A DNA stretch of 64,000 nucleotides from Deinococcales bacterium (GTDB lineage Bacteria > Deinococcota > Deinococci > Deinococcales > Trueperaceae): assembly GCA_012515535.1 (NCBI GenBank), contig JAAYYF010000077.1, positions 1 through 64,000 on the forward strand, written 5' to 3'. Made by a program: the position numbers and the translations under genes. Below are positions 31,782 through 39,627 of this stretch, piece after piece (within the stretch, counting starts at the first letter, position 1; the number at the start of each line of letters is the position of its first letter). A model generated the notes under the pieces. That model was not told the DNA's origin and ran no database searches. It saw only the letters and a list, made by a program, of their open reading frames with translations.

Positions 31782-34135
31782 CACGTGCGCGCCCCCGCCC
31801 CCAGGCGCCTGACGCCGCTCGCCGCCAGCCGCGACAGCGCCCCGACCGCCGCGCCGGGGCGGTCGCGCACCATCTGCACGAGGATCAGGGAGGCGTCCGC
31901 GAAGCGGCGGTTGGCGAGGCTGTCGGCGAGGGCGCGGTGCCCCAGCCGCGCCGCCATGCGGCGCCGCCAGGCGCGCAGCCGCTCGGGCTCGATGGCGCCG
32001 CAGCGCGCCGCGTGCTGCGCCGGCAGGTCGGCGGCCAGGAAGTTGGCGCGCCGCGTCGCCGGGTCGCTGATCCAGGTGGCGTTGCTGCCGTGGCTGCGCC
32101 ACGCGCCCACCACCCGGTCGATGAAGCCGACGCGGCGCCCGGGCAGCAGGAGCAGCAGCGAGACCGCGTCGGAGCTGAGCACGTCGTGCTCGTAGAACCC
32201 CAGCTCCACCGCCAGGTCGCGGCGGTAGAGCGCCGTGAGGTGCGGGATCTGCACGTCGCCGTCGGGGTAGCGCAGGAACAGGTCGGTGCCGTCGCACACC
32301 GGCGGCAGCCCGACGTTGGCGTCCTTGTCGACCAGCGTGTCGCTCTCCTGGAAGTAGGTCGAGGAGCGCGCGAAGACCAGCGCCAGGTCCGGGTGCTGCG
32401 CCACCAGCGCCATGGCGTCCGCGACGTAGCTCCCGTCGCGCAGCCAGTCGTCGCCGTCGAGGTTGAGCACGAAGTCGCCGCGCGCCTCCTCGACCAGCGT
32501 GGCGCGGTAGTTGCCGGTGCGGCCCAGGTTGCGCTCGCGGCGCACGTAGCGCAGGCGCGGGTCGTGGGCGTAGCGCGCCACCGTGTCGGGGGTGGCGTCG
32601 GGCGAGGCGTCGTCGGCCACCACCACCTCGAGGTGCGGGTAGCTCTGGGCCAGGGCGCTCTCGATGGCGCGGGGCAGGAGGTGCGCCTGCCCGTAGGTGG
32701 GGATCATGATCGTGACGAGCGGCGGGCGGCCAGCCGGGGCGCCCGCGCCCGTGGCCGGCGCCCAGCCCCCCTCCCGCTCCACCGCGTCGGCCGCGCGGGC
32801 CGCCGCGCCGGCCACCACCCCGAAGACGGCCTCGGCCAGGGGCGTGGCGCGCTCCACCGCCGCCCGCGCCGCCTGCGGGTCGGTGGCGAGCCGGCTCACC
32901 AGGGCCACGAGCTCCGCCTCGCTGGAGGCCGCCGCCAGCCCGCGTTCGGCCCACCCGAGCTCGAAGAGCTCCGGCAGCAGCTGGACCGCGGGCACGCCCA
33001 GGGCGACGGCCTCGACCAGGAGCGTGCTCTGGGTGCCCACGACCACGTCGGCGGCGCGCACCGCCGCGTACGGGTCGGGCCCGCGCTCGAGCTGGTGCGG
33101 CTGCAGGAGGCCGCGCTCGATCAGCGCGCGGTAGCGCGCCGCGGGCTCGGCGGGGTGGGGGCGGAACGCCACCTCGAAGGCGCCCGCGCCGCTCAGCGCG
33201 CGCGCCGCCAGCTCCAGGGCCCGCTCCTCGCGGGCGGGGTCGCCGTGCGTGCCGAGCACCAGCACGCGCCGCCCGGCGCCGCGGTCGGCGTGGGGCGGGG
33301 GCTGGGAGGCGCGGAGCCGCTCGAGCTTGGGGTTGCCGGTGACGAGCGTGCGCGGCAGGGGCCCCGGGAAGCGCTCGAGCTCGGCGGCCGCGTCGTCGGC
33401 CCACAGCAGCACCAGGTCGGCGCCGTGGAAGTCGTGGCTGGGCATCGTGCGGCTGATGGCACCGTGCTGCACGAGGACGGTGCGGACGGGGGCGCCCGCC
33501 TCGCGGCGCGCGCGGATCGCCCCGCGGGCGCCGCCGTCGAGCATGAAGTGCAGGCCGAACACGACCCGCGCGCCCGTGAGCGTAAGCGCGGTGGCGAACA
33601 GCTCGCGCTGCCAGCAGTACGCCTGCAGGACGATGCTGGCGTAGGCGCGCTGGTCGTCGCTCAGCCGGTGGCGCGCGGCGAACCCCAGCAAGGGCTCACG
33701 CAGCTGCGCGTACGCCGCCCGCGCGCGCGCGTACGCCGCGGGGTCGGCGAGGTCCTGCAGCGCGAAGGCGGGCGTCGGGCCGTACTCCACCCGCGCGGCC
33801 GCCTGCGCGCTCGGCAGCGCCACCGCCACGGAGCGCCCCCGCGCCCGCAGCTCGGCGGCCACCGGCGCCAGGAAGGGGGCGTAGTCGGGGCGCCCCGGGA
33901 GGTGCGTCACCAGCACCTCCGCGCGGGGCACCGCGGGGCGCCTGAGCTGCCCGCGCAGCGCCAGCTTCTCCAGCGCCAGCGGGGCGAGTCGCAGGCTCGA
34001 GCCGCGCGAGAGGCCGAGGGGGGCCTTGCCGTCGAGGACGCGCTTGAGCGGGTAGGCGCAGTCAGCGAAGGCGTCGGGGAACCCGCTGTGGAGCTCCGCG
34101 AGCAGCTCGTGGAATGGGTGACCGCTCGTTCTCAT
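31781..34135 (-). CDS. Two-domain glycosyltransferase (GT-B-like N-half fused to GT2)
   Basis: A 784-residue protein carrying two transferase domains. Residues 1 to about 455 form a GT-B-like unit resembling capsule/CDP-glycerol transferases: TVLVQHGAISRTMPSHDFHG, TGNPKLERL, FEVAFRPHPAEPAARY and ADVVVGTQSTLLVEAVALG. After an alanine/proline linker, residues from about 480 form a GT2 domain with VTIMIPTYGQAHLLPRAIES, VVVADDASPD and the DxD-like LNLDGDDWLRDGSY. A helical tail follows. ATG 34135 is chosen, with GAGGT upstream; the longer open frame runs into the promoter region. It is the first gene of the operon that ends with the PglC-type transferase. Confidence 0.88.
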   Translation of the reverse strand: MRTSGHPFHELLAELHSGFPDAFADCAYPLKRVLDGKAPLGLSRGSSLRLAPLALEKLALRGQLRRPAVPRAEVLVTHLPGRPDYAPFLAPVAAELRARGRSVAVALPSAQAAARVEYGPTPAFALQDLADPAAYARARAAYAQLREPLLGFAARHRLSDDQRAYASIVLQAYCWQRELFATALTLTGARVVFGLHFMLDGGARGAIRARREAGAPVRTVLVQHGAISRTMPSHDFHGADLVLLWADDAAAELERFPGPLPRTLVTGNPKLERLRASQPPPHADRGAGRRVLVLGTHGDPAREERALELAARALSGAGAFEVAFRPHPAEPAARYRALIERGLLQPHQLERGPDPYAAVRAADVVVGTQSTLLVEAVALGVPAVQLLPELFELGWAERGLAAASSEAELVALVSRLATDPQAARAAVERATPLAEAVFGVVAGAAARAADAVEREGGWAPATGAGAPAGRPPLVTIMIPTYGQAHLLPRAIESALAQSYPHLEVVVADDASPDATPDTVARYAHDPRLRYVRRERNLGRTGNYRATLVEEARGDFVLNLDGDDWLRDGSYVADAMALVAQHPDLALVFARSSTYFQESDTLVDKDANVGLPPVCDGTDLFLRYPDGDVQIPHLTALYRRDLAVELGFYEHDVLSSDAVSLLLLLPGRRVGFIDRVVGAWRSHGSNATWISDPATRRANFLAADLPAQHAARCGAIEPERLRAWRRRMAARLGHRALADSLANRRFADASLILVQMVRDRPGAAVGALSRLAASGVRRLGAGART

Positions 34136-34237
34136 GCGAGTACCTCGTTCGGACGTCAGGTAGCGGGCTTCGCAGAGAGTGTACAAGGCCACTTCCCTTA
34201 CCGTGCCGGTTACCGACCTGATTCGGGGCGGGGTGCC

Positions 34238-34243
34238 TATACT
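34238..34243 (+). promoter_or_regulatory. -10 box TATACT upstream of the first FemAB-like gene
   Basis: TGCCTATACTGT lies about 170 bases before the FemAB-like start in the 278-base divergent region. No convincing -35 box is present. Nearly the same string (CTATACTGT) recurs in front of the glycosyltransferase at 38011. Confidence 0.35.
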
Positions 34244-34413
34244 GTCTGGACATATCACGCAACGCGCGAGGCAGCCGGCTGAGGCGCGCTCGGGCCCGTC
34301 CGGTTCCCTGCGGCTCTGTCCCATGGGCGGTGCGTTACCTCCGCGGGCCGCCTGCCGGGTCCGTGACCCGCGTGACGGCGCACGCTGTGAGGACCTCTAA
34401 GGGGGAGACGCCG

Positions 34414-35487
34414 GTGAGTCAATCGCTGATGACGAGGATGGAGTTCTTGGAGCTCGAGCCGTCGGACGCTAGGTGGTCGGAGGTGCTGGCGAGCACTCCG
34501 CACGACATCTATCATCATCCAGCCTACGTCGCGCTCGAAGCCAAGCGTACCGGCTCCCGCCCGATGGCCGGCTACGTCCGCTGGGACTCCGGGGCGCTGC
34601 TGGTGCCCCTCCTCGCCCGCGGCCCCGAGGACGGCTCCGGGGTCCTCGACGCCGTCTCGCCCTACGGCTACGCCGGCGCCTTGTTCGCCGGCGAGTCGGA
34701 CGGCGCCACGCGACGCGCCGCGGTCCAGGAGCTCTGGCAGGCGCTGCGGCAGCTCGGCTACTGCAGCGTCTTCCTGAGGCTGCATCCGATACTGGACGGT
34801 GCCAACGACGCCTTCGAGTCGACGTTGCATCACACCGGCGACACCGTGGTGGTAGACCTCCAGCAGGACGAAGTGGCGCTCTGGATGGGGATGGAGAAGA
34901 ACACCAGAAGCGTGGTCCGACGATCGCACAGGCTAGGGCTGGTCGTGGAACGGCTGGAGCCGTTGGGCGAGCACCTGGAAGAGCTGGCTTCGATCTACAC
35001 CGAGACGATGGAGCGGGTGGGCGCTGCGCCCGCCTACTTCACCTTCGACCTCGCCTACTTCAGGGAGCTGCACGCCGGCCTCGACCGGCTCCTGAGCCTC
35101 GTGGGCGTCAAGGCGGAAGGCGACACGGTCTGCGTCTCGCTGAACAGCACGTCGCACGGCATCGTGCAGAGCATGCTGGGCGGGTCGCGTACGGCCGCCC
35201 GGCCACTGCAGCCCACCGTGCTCGAGACCTACGAGTCCATGCTGCTCTACCGCGAAGCGGGCGCACGCTACCTCCACCTGGGCGGCGGCGTAGGGGGCCA
35301 GCGCGACTCCCTGTTCCGGTTCAAGCGCTCGTTCTCGAACGACATCCGCCCGTACTACTCGGTGCGGGCCGTGCTCGACGAACCACGTTACTCGCAGCTC
35401 GTGAGCGAGCGCGCTCGCTCGCTCGGCGTGAGCGTAGCTCAGCTGCTGGGCAGCGGGTTCTTCCCCGCGTACCGCGCGCCGCTCTGA
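34414..35487 (+). CDS. FemAB/GNAT-fold aminoacyl- or acyltransferase-like protein (first copy)
   Basis: A 357-residue protein of the FemAB-like GNAT superfamily (the group found in exopolysaccharide loci and in peptidoglycan bridge formation). Typical features are HDIYHHPAYVALEAKRTG near residue 25, SPYGYAG, and the basic helix MEKNTRSVVRRSHRLGLVVE near 160. A conserved C-terminal stretch reads YESMLLYREAGARYLHLGGG, then DSLFRFKRSFSND. It probably attaches an amino-acid or acyl group to a glycan precursor, or modifies peptidoglycan. The start GTG 34414 follows AGGGGGAG. Its last 49 bases overlap the end of the converging glycosyltransferase gene. A second protein of the same length lies at 46040-47113. 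Confidence 0.75.
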   Translation: MSQSLMTRMEFLELEPSDARWSEVLASTPHDIYHHPAYVALEAKRTGSRPMAGYVRWDSGALLVPLLARGPEDGSGVLDAVSPYGYAGALFAGESDGATRRAAVQELWQALRQLGYCSVFLRLHPILDGANDAFESTLHHTGDTVVVDLQQDEVALWMGMEKNTRSVVRRSHRLGLVVERLEPLGEHLEELASIYTETMERVGAAPAYFTFDLAYFRELHAGLDRLLSLVGVKAEGDTVCVSLNSTSHGIVQSMLGGSRTAARPLQPTVLETYESMLLYREAGARYLHLGGGVGGQRDSLFRFKRSFSNDIRPYYSVRAVLDEPRYSQLVSERARSLGVSVAQLLGSGFFPAYRAPL

Positions 35488-36692
35488 ACCAGCACCTCCT
35501 CGAACCTGGCTGCCAGGGCGTCGCGGGCGAACTCGGCCTCCGCGAGCCGGCGAGCGTTGCTGCCAGCCGTCTCGGCCCACCCGGGGGTGCGTAGCGCCGT
35601 CACGATGTCCGCCGCCGCCGCTGCCGTGTCCCTCGCGTCGAGCACGAGACCCGCCTGCCACTCGCGCAGCAGGTCGGCCTGCCACCCCTCGTGGTTGACC
35701 GCGAACGCGGTGCCCGACGCCAGGCCGTCGAAGAACTTGTTCGCCGAGTTGTTCCAAAGGGCCGGGACGTCGACCACCACCGAGGTGGCGAGGTCCGCCG
35801 CTGCCAGCACCTTGGCGACCTCCGTCTTGGGCTTCGGGCCCATCACGAAGACGGAACGGTCGAGGAGGCCCAGCTGGGCGGCGCGCGACCTCACCGCCTC
35901 GAACTCCCGCCCCTCGCCCATCAGCAGGAACCGCACCTCGGGGTCGAGCTCCGCGACGCGCGCCGCCACCTCGACCAGGTAGCCCACGCCGTTCACGGCA
36001 CCGAAGGTGCCGACGTAGACGACCAACGGCCGGTCGCCGAGCCAGGCGAGCTCAGAGCGCACCGCCGCCGCGGCCGCCGGGTCGGGGCCGAAGAGGTCCA
36101 GGTCGCAGCCGTTGGGGATCACGTGGACGTGCTCGGCCGGCACGCCGGCGCGCACCACCCCGTCGGCCATGCCCCGCGACAGGGCGATCACCTGCGCGGC
36201 GTTGCGGTACGCGAACCGCTCCAGCCACCGCGCCGCCCCGATCGCGAGCGGGTGGCGCAGCACCCCCATGGCGATCGGGGCGTCGGGCCACAGGTCGCGC
36301 ACCTCGAAGACCATGGGCGCGCGCGTGCGCCACGCCGCGTAGACGGCGGGCAGGCAGATGGTGAGGGGCGTGCTGGTGGCGAACACGACGTCGCCGCCGA
36401 GCTCCGCGGCCTTGCGGGCGCTGCCCAGCGCGAACGCCGCGAAGGAGCGCAGGCGCCGGGCGTAGCTCATGTCGTTGTCGTAGGGCACGGGCAGCCAATG
36501 GACGCGGACGCCGTCGTCGTCGGTGACGCGCCAGCCGCGCCGCCACGACGCCTCGGGCCGGTTGTCGGAGGTGATCAGGTCGACGGTGTGGCCGTTCGCT
36601 ACGAGCCGCCTTGCGAACTCGTAGGAGCGCGTGCCCCCCACGGTGTTGTCGCTCGGGGTGCGGTAGTACTGGTGCAGGTAGACGACGTGCAT
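35439..36692 (-). CDS. Glycosyltransferase family 4 (WbuB-like)
   Basis: A 417-residue GT-B enzyme. The N-terminal HVVYLHQYYRTPSDNTVGGTRSYEFARRL is cut here to its key part, YRTPSDNTVGGTRSYEF, which matches WbuB-type fucosyl or N-acetyl-fucosaminyl transferases. It is followed by FEVRDLWPDAPIAMG, VIPNGCDLDLFGPD and VYVGTFGAVNGVGYLV. The acceptor-loop region FFDGLASGTAFAVNHEGWQADLL closes the motif set. It starts at ATG 36692. Its 3' end overlaps the FemAB-like gene on the opposite strand by 49 bases. It follows another GT4 gene after 26 bases, so the two are probably co-transcribed. Confidence 0.9.
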   Translation of the reverse strand: MHVVYLHQYYRTPSDNTVGGTRSYEFARRLVANGHTVDLITSDNRPEASWRRGWRVTDDDGVRVHWLPVPYDNDMSYARRLRSFAAFALGSARKAAELGGDVVFATSTPLTICLPAVYAAWRTRAPMVFEVRDLWPDAPIAMGVLRHPLAIGAARWLERFAYRNAAQVIALSRGMADGVVRAGVPAEHVHVIPNGCDLDLFGPDPAAAAAVRSELAWLGDRPLVVYVGTFGAVNGVGYLVEVAARVAELDPEVRFLLMGEGREFEAVRSRAAQLGLLDRSVFVMGPKPKTEVAKVLAAADLATSVVVDVPALWNNSANKFFDGLASGTAFAVNHEGWQADLLREWQAGLVLDARDTAAAAADIVTALRTPGWAETAGSNARRLAEAEFARDALAARFEEVLVQSGARYAGKNPLPSS

Positions 36693-36718
36693 GCTGCTCC
36701 CCCCCGCTGGCCGCCCGT

Positions 36719-38011
36719 TCAGGTCGTGGGCGCCGCCGGGCGCTCGACCACGACGGCTTCGGTTCCCGTGCTCCGGCGAGCTGCGGCGGCGCGCCAGCGC
36801 TCGAGGTAGGCGTCGGTGGTGCGACGCACGTCGAAGTGTTCGGTGACGTACCTTCGCGCGTTCTGCCTCAGCGTCCGGGCACGGTCCGGGTCCCGTAGGA
36901 GGTCCACGACGGCGCGAGCGGCGGCGTCGACGTCGCCCTGGGCCACCACCACCCCGTGGTCCGGGCCCGGGATGAGCTCGTCGAGGCCCACGCTCTCGGC
37001 CGAGACGCATACCGCCCCGCACGCCATGGCCTCCTTCACCACGTTCGGTAGCCGCTCGCTCGGGCTCCGGCTCATGAACAGGAACACCTCGGCGCGCGCC
37101 AGCGCGGCGAACAGCTCGCGCTGGCCCTGGTGGCCGCGGAAGGTGACGCTATCGGTCATGCCGAGGCCGTGCACCAGCTTCTCGAGGTGCCCGCGCTCCG
37201 GCCCGTCACCGAAGACCTCGAGGGTGGCGTGCGGCACCTGGGCGCGGACCTCCCCGAAGGCGCGCAGCACGTCGTCGACAGCCTTCTTGGCGACCAGCCG
37301 GCCCGCGGTGACGACGCGGCCCGGTACGCGCGGGCCCGGCTCGAGCGTGGCCGGCGCCAGGTCGAGGTCGATGCCGTTGAACACGACCGCGACCCGCTCT
37401 TCGGCGACCCCGACACGCTCGACCAGCTCGGCCACGTTGGCGTGCCCATGGGTGCGCACGAACTCGGCGCGCTGGGCCACGACCGTCGAGAGGGGGTACT
37501 CGGCCACGAGGTCGTAGGCGCCCAACGAGATGCTCACCACGGTGCTCGGCAGGTGCTCCTGGACGAGCGCGCCTACGAGCGACGGGTAATGGCCCCAGTA
37601 CACGTGCACGACGTCGGGTCGGTCGCGGCGCAGGCGCTGCAGGACCTCGAAGGCGCGTGGCAGCAGCACCAACGACTTGAGGAGCTCGCGGGGCCGGGCG
37701 GCCATCAGCCGCACGAGCCGCCACAGGTAGCGCGCGCTCAGGCCGGGCTCGGCGAGCATCGACCCGAGCCCGCGGGCGCTAGCCGCCCAACCGTTGTAGG
37801 TGCGCTCGACGCCCTCGAGGCCGCGCTCGCGCGCCAGCCGCTCGACGTCGCCGTTGGGCGGTCGCAACGAGTGGACCGCCACCTCGAGCCCCTTGCGCCC
37901 CAGCTCGCGCACGTCGAGGCACGCGAAGGTCTCGCTGCCGGCCGGGAAGAGCATGGTGACGTAGGCCACGCGGAGGGGAGCGGCTCGATGCTCGCCGTTA
38001 CGCTCGCTCAC
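36719..38011 (-). CDS. Glycosyltransferase family 4
   Basis: A 430-residue GT-B enzyme with AYVTMLFPAGSETFACLDVREL near the N-terminus (the ETF motif is common in colanic-acid-type WcaL transferases). VHVYWGHYPSLVGAL, VVFNGIDLDLAPATL and VVTAGRLVAKKAVDDVLRAF follow. GDGPERGHLEKLVHGLGM and FLFMSRSPSERLPNVVKEAMA complete the pattern. I choose GTG 38011, about ten bases after GGAGGG. An in-frame start 66 bases upstream (38077) is the alternative and would add a proline/arginine-rich segment. It stands first in a two-gene unit. Confidence 0.9.
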   Translation of the reverse strand: MSERNGEHRAAPLRVAYVTMLFPAGSETFACLDVRELGRKGLEVAVHSLRPPNGDVERLARERGLEGVERTYNGWAASARGLGSMLAEPGLSARYLWRLVRLMAARPRELLKSLVLLPRAFEVLQRLRRDRPDVVHVYWGHYPSLVGALVQEHLPSTVVSISLGAYDLVAEYPLSTVVAQRAEFVRTHGHANVAELVERVGVAEERVAVVFNGIDLDLAPATLEPGPRVPGRVVTAGRLVAKKAVDDVLRAFGEVRAQVPHATLEVFGDGPERGHLEKLVHGLGMTDSVTFRGHQGQRELFAALARAEVFLFMSRSPSERLPNVVKEAMACGAVCVSAESVGLDELIPGPDHGVVVAQGDVDAAARAVVDLLRDPDRARTLRQNARRYVTEHFDVRRTTDAYLERWRAAAARRSTGTEAVVVERPAAPTT

Positions 38012-38155
38012 GGGGCTCGCCCTCCGCTCGCCTGCGTCCGCCTTGGGCCGCACCCTGGGCGGCGCCCAAGGCGGCACCCTGGGACGGCGCGCCGACGGAA
38101 CGTACCAGCGCCATGGAGCTGATCCGAGACCTGGTTGTGTGGTTCACCGGGTCAC

Positions 38156-38161
38156 AGTATA
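38156..38161 (-). promoter_or_regulatory. -10 box TATACT upstream of the two-gene glycosyltransferase unit
   Basis: On the minus strand CACCTATACTGTGACC lies about 145 bases before the GT4 start at 38011. It shares CTATACTGT with the site at 34238. No clear -35 box is visible. Confidence 0.35.
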
Positions 38162-38215
38162 GGTGCCGAAGCACGCGGTACCGGGTACGGAGCACGCGCC
38201 GCACGCGCGCGTCCC

Positions 38216-39550
38216 TCACATCCGGCCGATCAGGTCCTTGATGACCATGGCGGCGGGGATGGCGATGCGGTCCGGGCGCTCGGGGTCGCGGCGCTCGATG
38301 CGCTGGTAGACCTGCTCGTTGACCTCGGCGATGGTGTCGCTACGGTTGAAGCTCGCTAGCTCGCCGATGGGAGAGATCGCCCAGTTGGCGTCGGGGGTGC
38401 GCGGCGTGTCGTCCGGTACGTCGAGGCCGGCCAGCGCTTCGCTGCCCCCCAGCGTGGGAGCGAAGTCGGTGCTGCCGTTGTCGATGACCTTGGTGGCGAT
38501 GGTGTTGGCTAGCGGCACGAGCGTGGTCTCGGGGGTGAACGGTGGGAACGGCTCCAGCGAGAGGTCGAAGAGGATCTGCGTGCTGTAGGCGGCGTACGAC
38601 AGCGGCGGCAGGTAATCGACGCTCGGGTTCTCGCGGGTGATGCCGTGGGCGAAGACGAGCCCAGGGCCGTAGGGCGTGTCGAAGCTCCTGAACTCGTGGT
38701 CGTTGAGGGCCTCGGCGAGGCGCGTGGCTTCCCGTAGGTAGGCCTCGTCGTCCGTGAGGCGGTAGCTGTACCAGAGGTAGCGGACGAGGCTCAGGTAGGG
38801 GTGCGTGAGGTTCTTGTAGATGAACGGGAAGCCCGTGGGCGTGCGGTTGCGCTCGCGCCACTTGGCCTCCCACTCCTGGAGGTAGTCGCTCCAGAAGTCG
38901 GCGCGTTCCTCGTAGTCGACGCCGCTCGGGCTCGTCTGGTCCTGGTTCTGGCGGAAGGTCCAGGCGACCTGCGCGACCATGCCGTGCGTCATGATCTCGT
39001 CCATGACGTGCTGGTCGTCGCCGTACCAGGTCCGGTCGCGGCGGTCGTGGAGCCAGCGCCAGTTGAGGTAGCCGTCGCCGTTGGTGTCGCGCAGCTCCTG
39101 GCGGGCGACCTGCATGGTCTCGTCGACCTTGTCGAGCAGGCGCAGGTCGCCGGTGAGGCGGAAGACGGTGAGGATGGTGGTGACGTCGGTGGCGACGGTG
39201 CGGCCGAGCTGGTAGAGGTCGCCGCGGCTGGCGGCGCGGCGCACGTTGGGGTAGCGCTCGGAGCTATCCAGGGCGTAGAGGAAGCGGCGGTACCACACCT
39301 GCGTCTCGGCCGGCAGCGAGCTCATGTCGAAGGCGGAGTCGCCCACCAGCGGGTAGGTCTCCGCGGTCGCGGAGGAGCGCGCGCACGAGACCAGCAGGCT
39401 GAGCAGCGCGACGAAGGCGAGCAGCCCGGACCGTGAACCGGTCCGAAGCTGCTCGCCTCGCCGCTCGCGGGCAGACGCGCTGCGCCGCGGGGCTCTCGAA
39501 GGTCTCCGCCGTTCGCCTGCGAGCAGGCGGCCGAGCGTTGGAGGGAACAT
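38216..39550 (-). CDS. Predicted lipoprotein with large conserved domain of unknown function (short paralogue)
   Basis: I do not recognise this family. The 444-residue protein has a long arginine-rich N-terminus and a hydrophobic stretch ending in LLVSC (Cys56), a plausible lipobox. A domain of about 375 residues follows. Conserved strings shared with the next gene include DTNGDGYLNWRWLH, WYGDD, HVMDEIMTHG, VDYxERADFWSDYL and LVPLANTIATKVIDNGS. The many evenly spaced aromatic/acidic helical segments suggest an alpha/alpha toroid like those of polysaccharide lyases and glycosidases, but that is inference. A TAGAAT box ends five bases before the ATG and there is no Shine-Dalgarno, so the mRNA is probably leaderless. 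Confidence 0.75.
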   Translation of the reverse strand: MFPPTLGRLLAGERRRPSRAPRRSASARERRGEQLRTGSRSGLLAFVALLSLLVSCARSSATAETYPLVGDSAFDMSSLPAETQVWYRRFLYALDSSERYPNVRRAASRGDLYQLGRTVATDVTTILTVFRLTGDLRLLDKVDETMQVARQELRDTNGDGYLNWRWLHDRRDRTWYGDDQHVMDEIMTHGMVAQVAWTFRQNQDQTSPSGVDYEERADFWSDYLQEWEAKWRERNRTPTGFPFIYKNLTHPYLSLVRYLWYSYRLTDDEAYLREATRLAEALNDHEFRSFDTPYGPGLVFAHGITRENPSVDYLPPLSYAAYSTQILFDLSLEPFPPFTPETTLVPLANTIATKVIDNGSTDFAPTLGGSEALAGLDVPDDTPRTPDANWAISPIGELASFNRSDTIAEVNEQVYQRIERRDPERPDRIAIPAAMVIKDLIGRM

Positions 39551-39555
39551 GGTGC

Positions 39556-39561
39556 ATTCTA
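39556..39561 (-). promoter_or_regulatory. -10 box TAGAAT of the short lipoprotein gene, leaderless arrangement
   Basis: TAGAAT (five of six consensus bases) on the minus strand is followed by GCACC and the ATG start. No ribosome-binding site lies between. Confidence 0.55.
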
Positions 39562-39627
39562 GAGGAACTCGCGCCTCGAGTGCAGTGTTTCGCCTCCAGG
39601 AGTGACTTTCTTGGCCTTACCGTCTCC

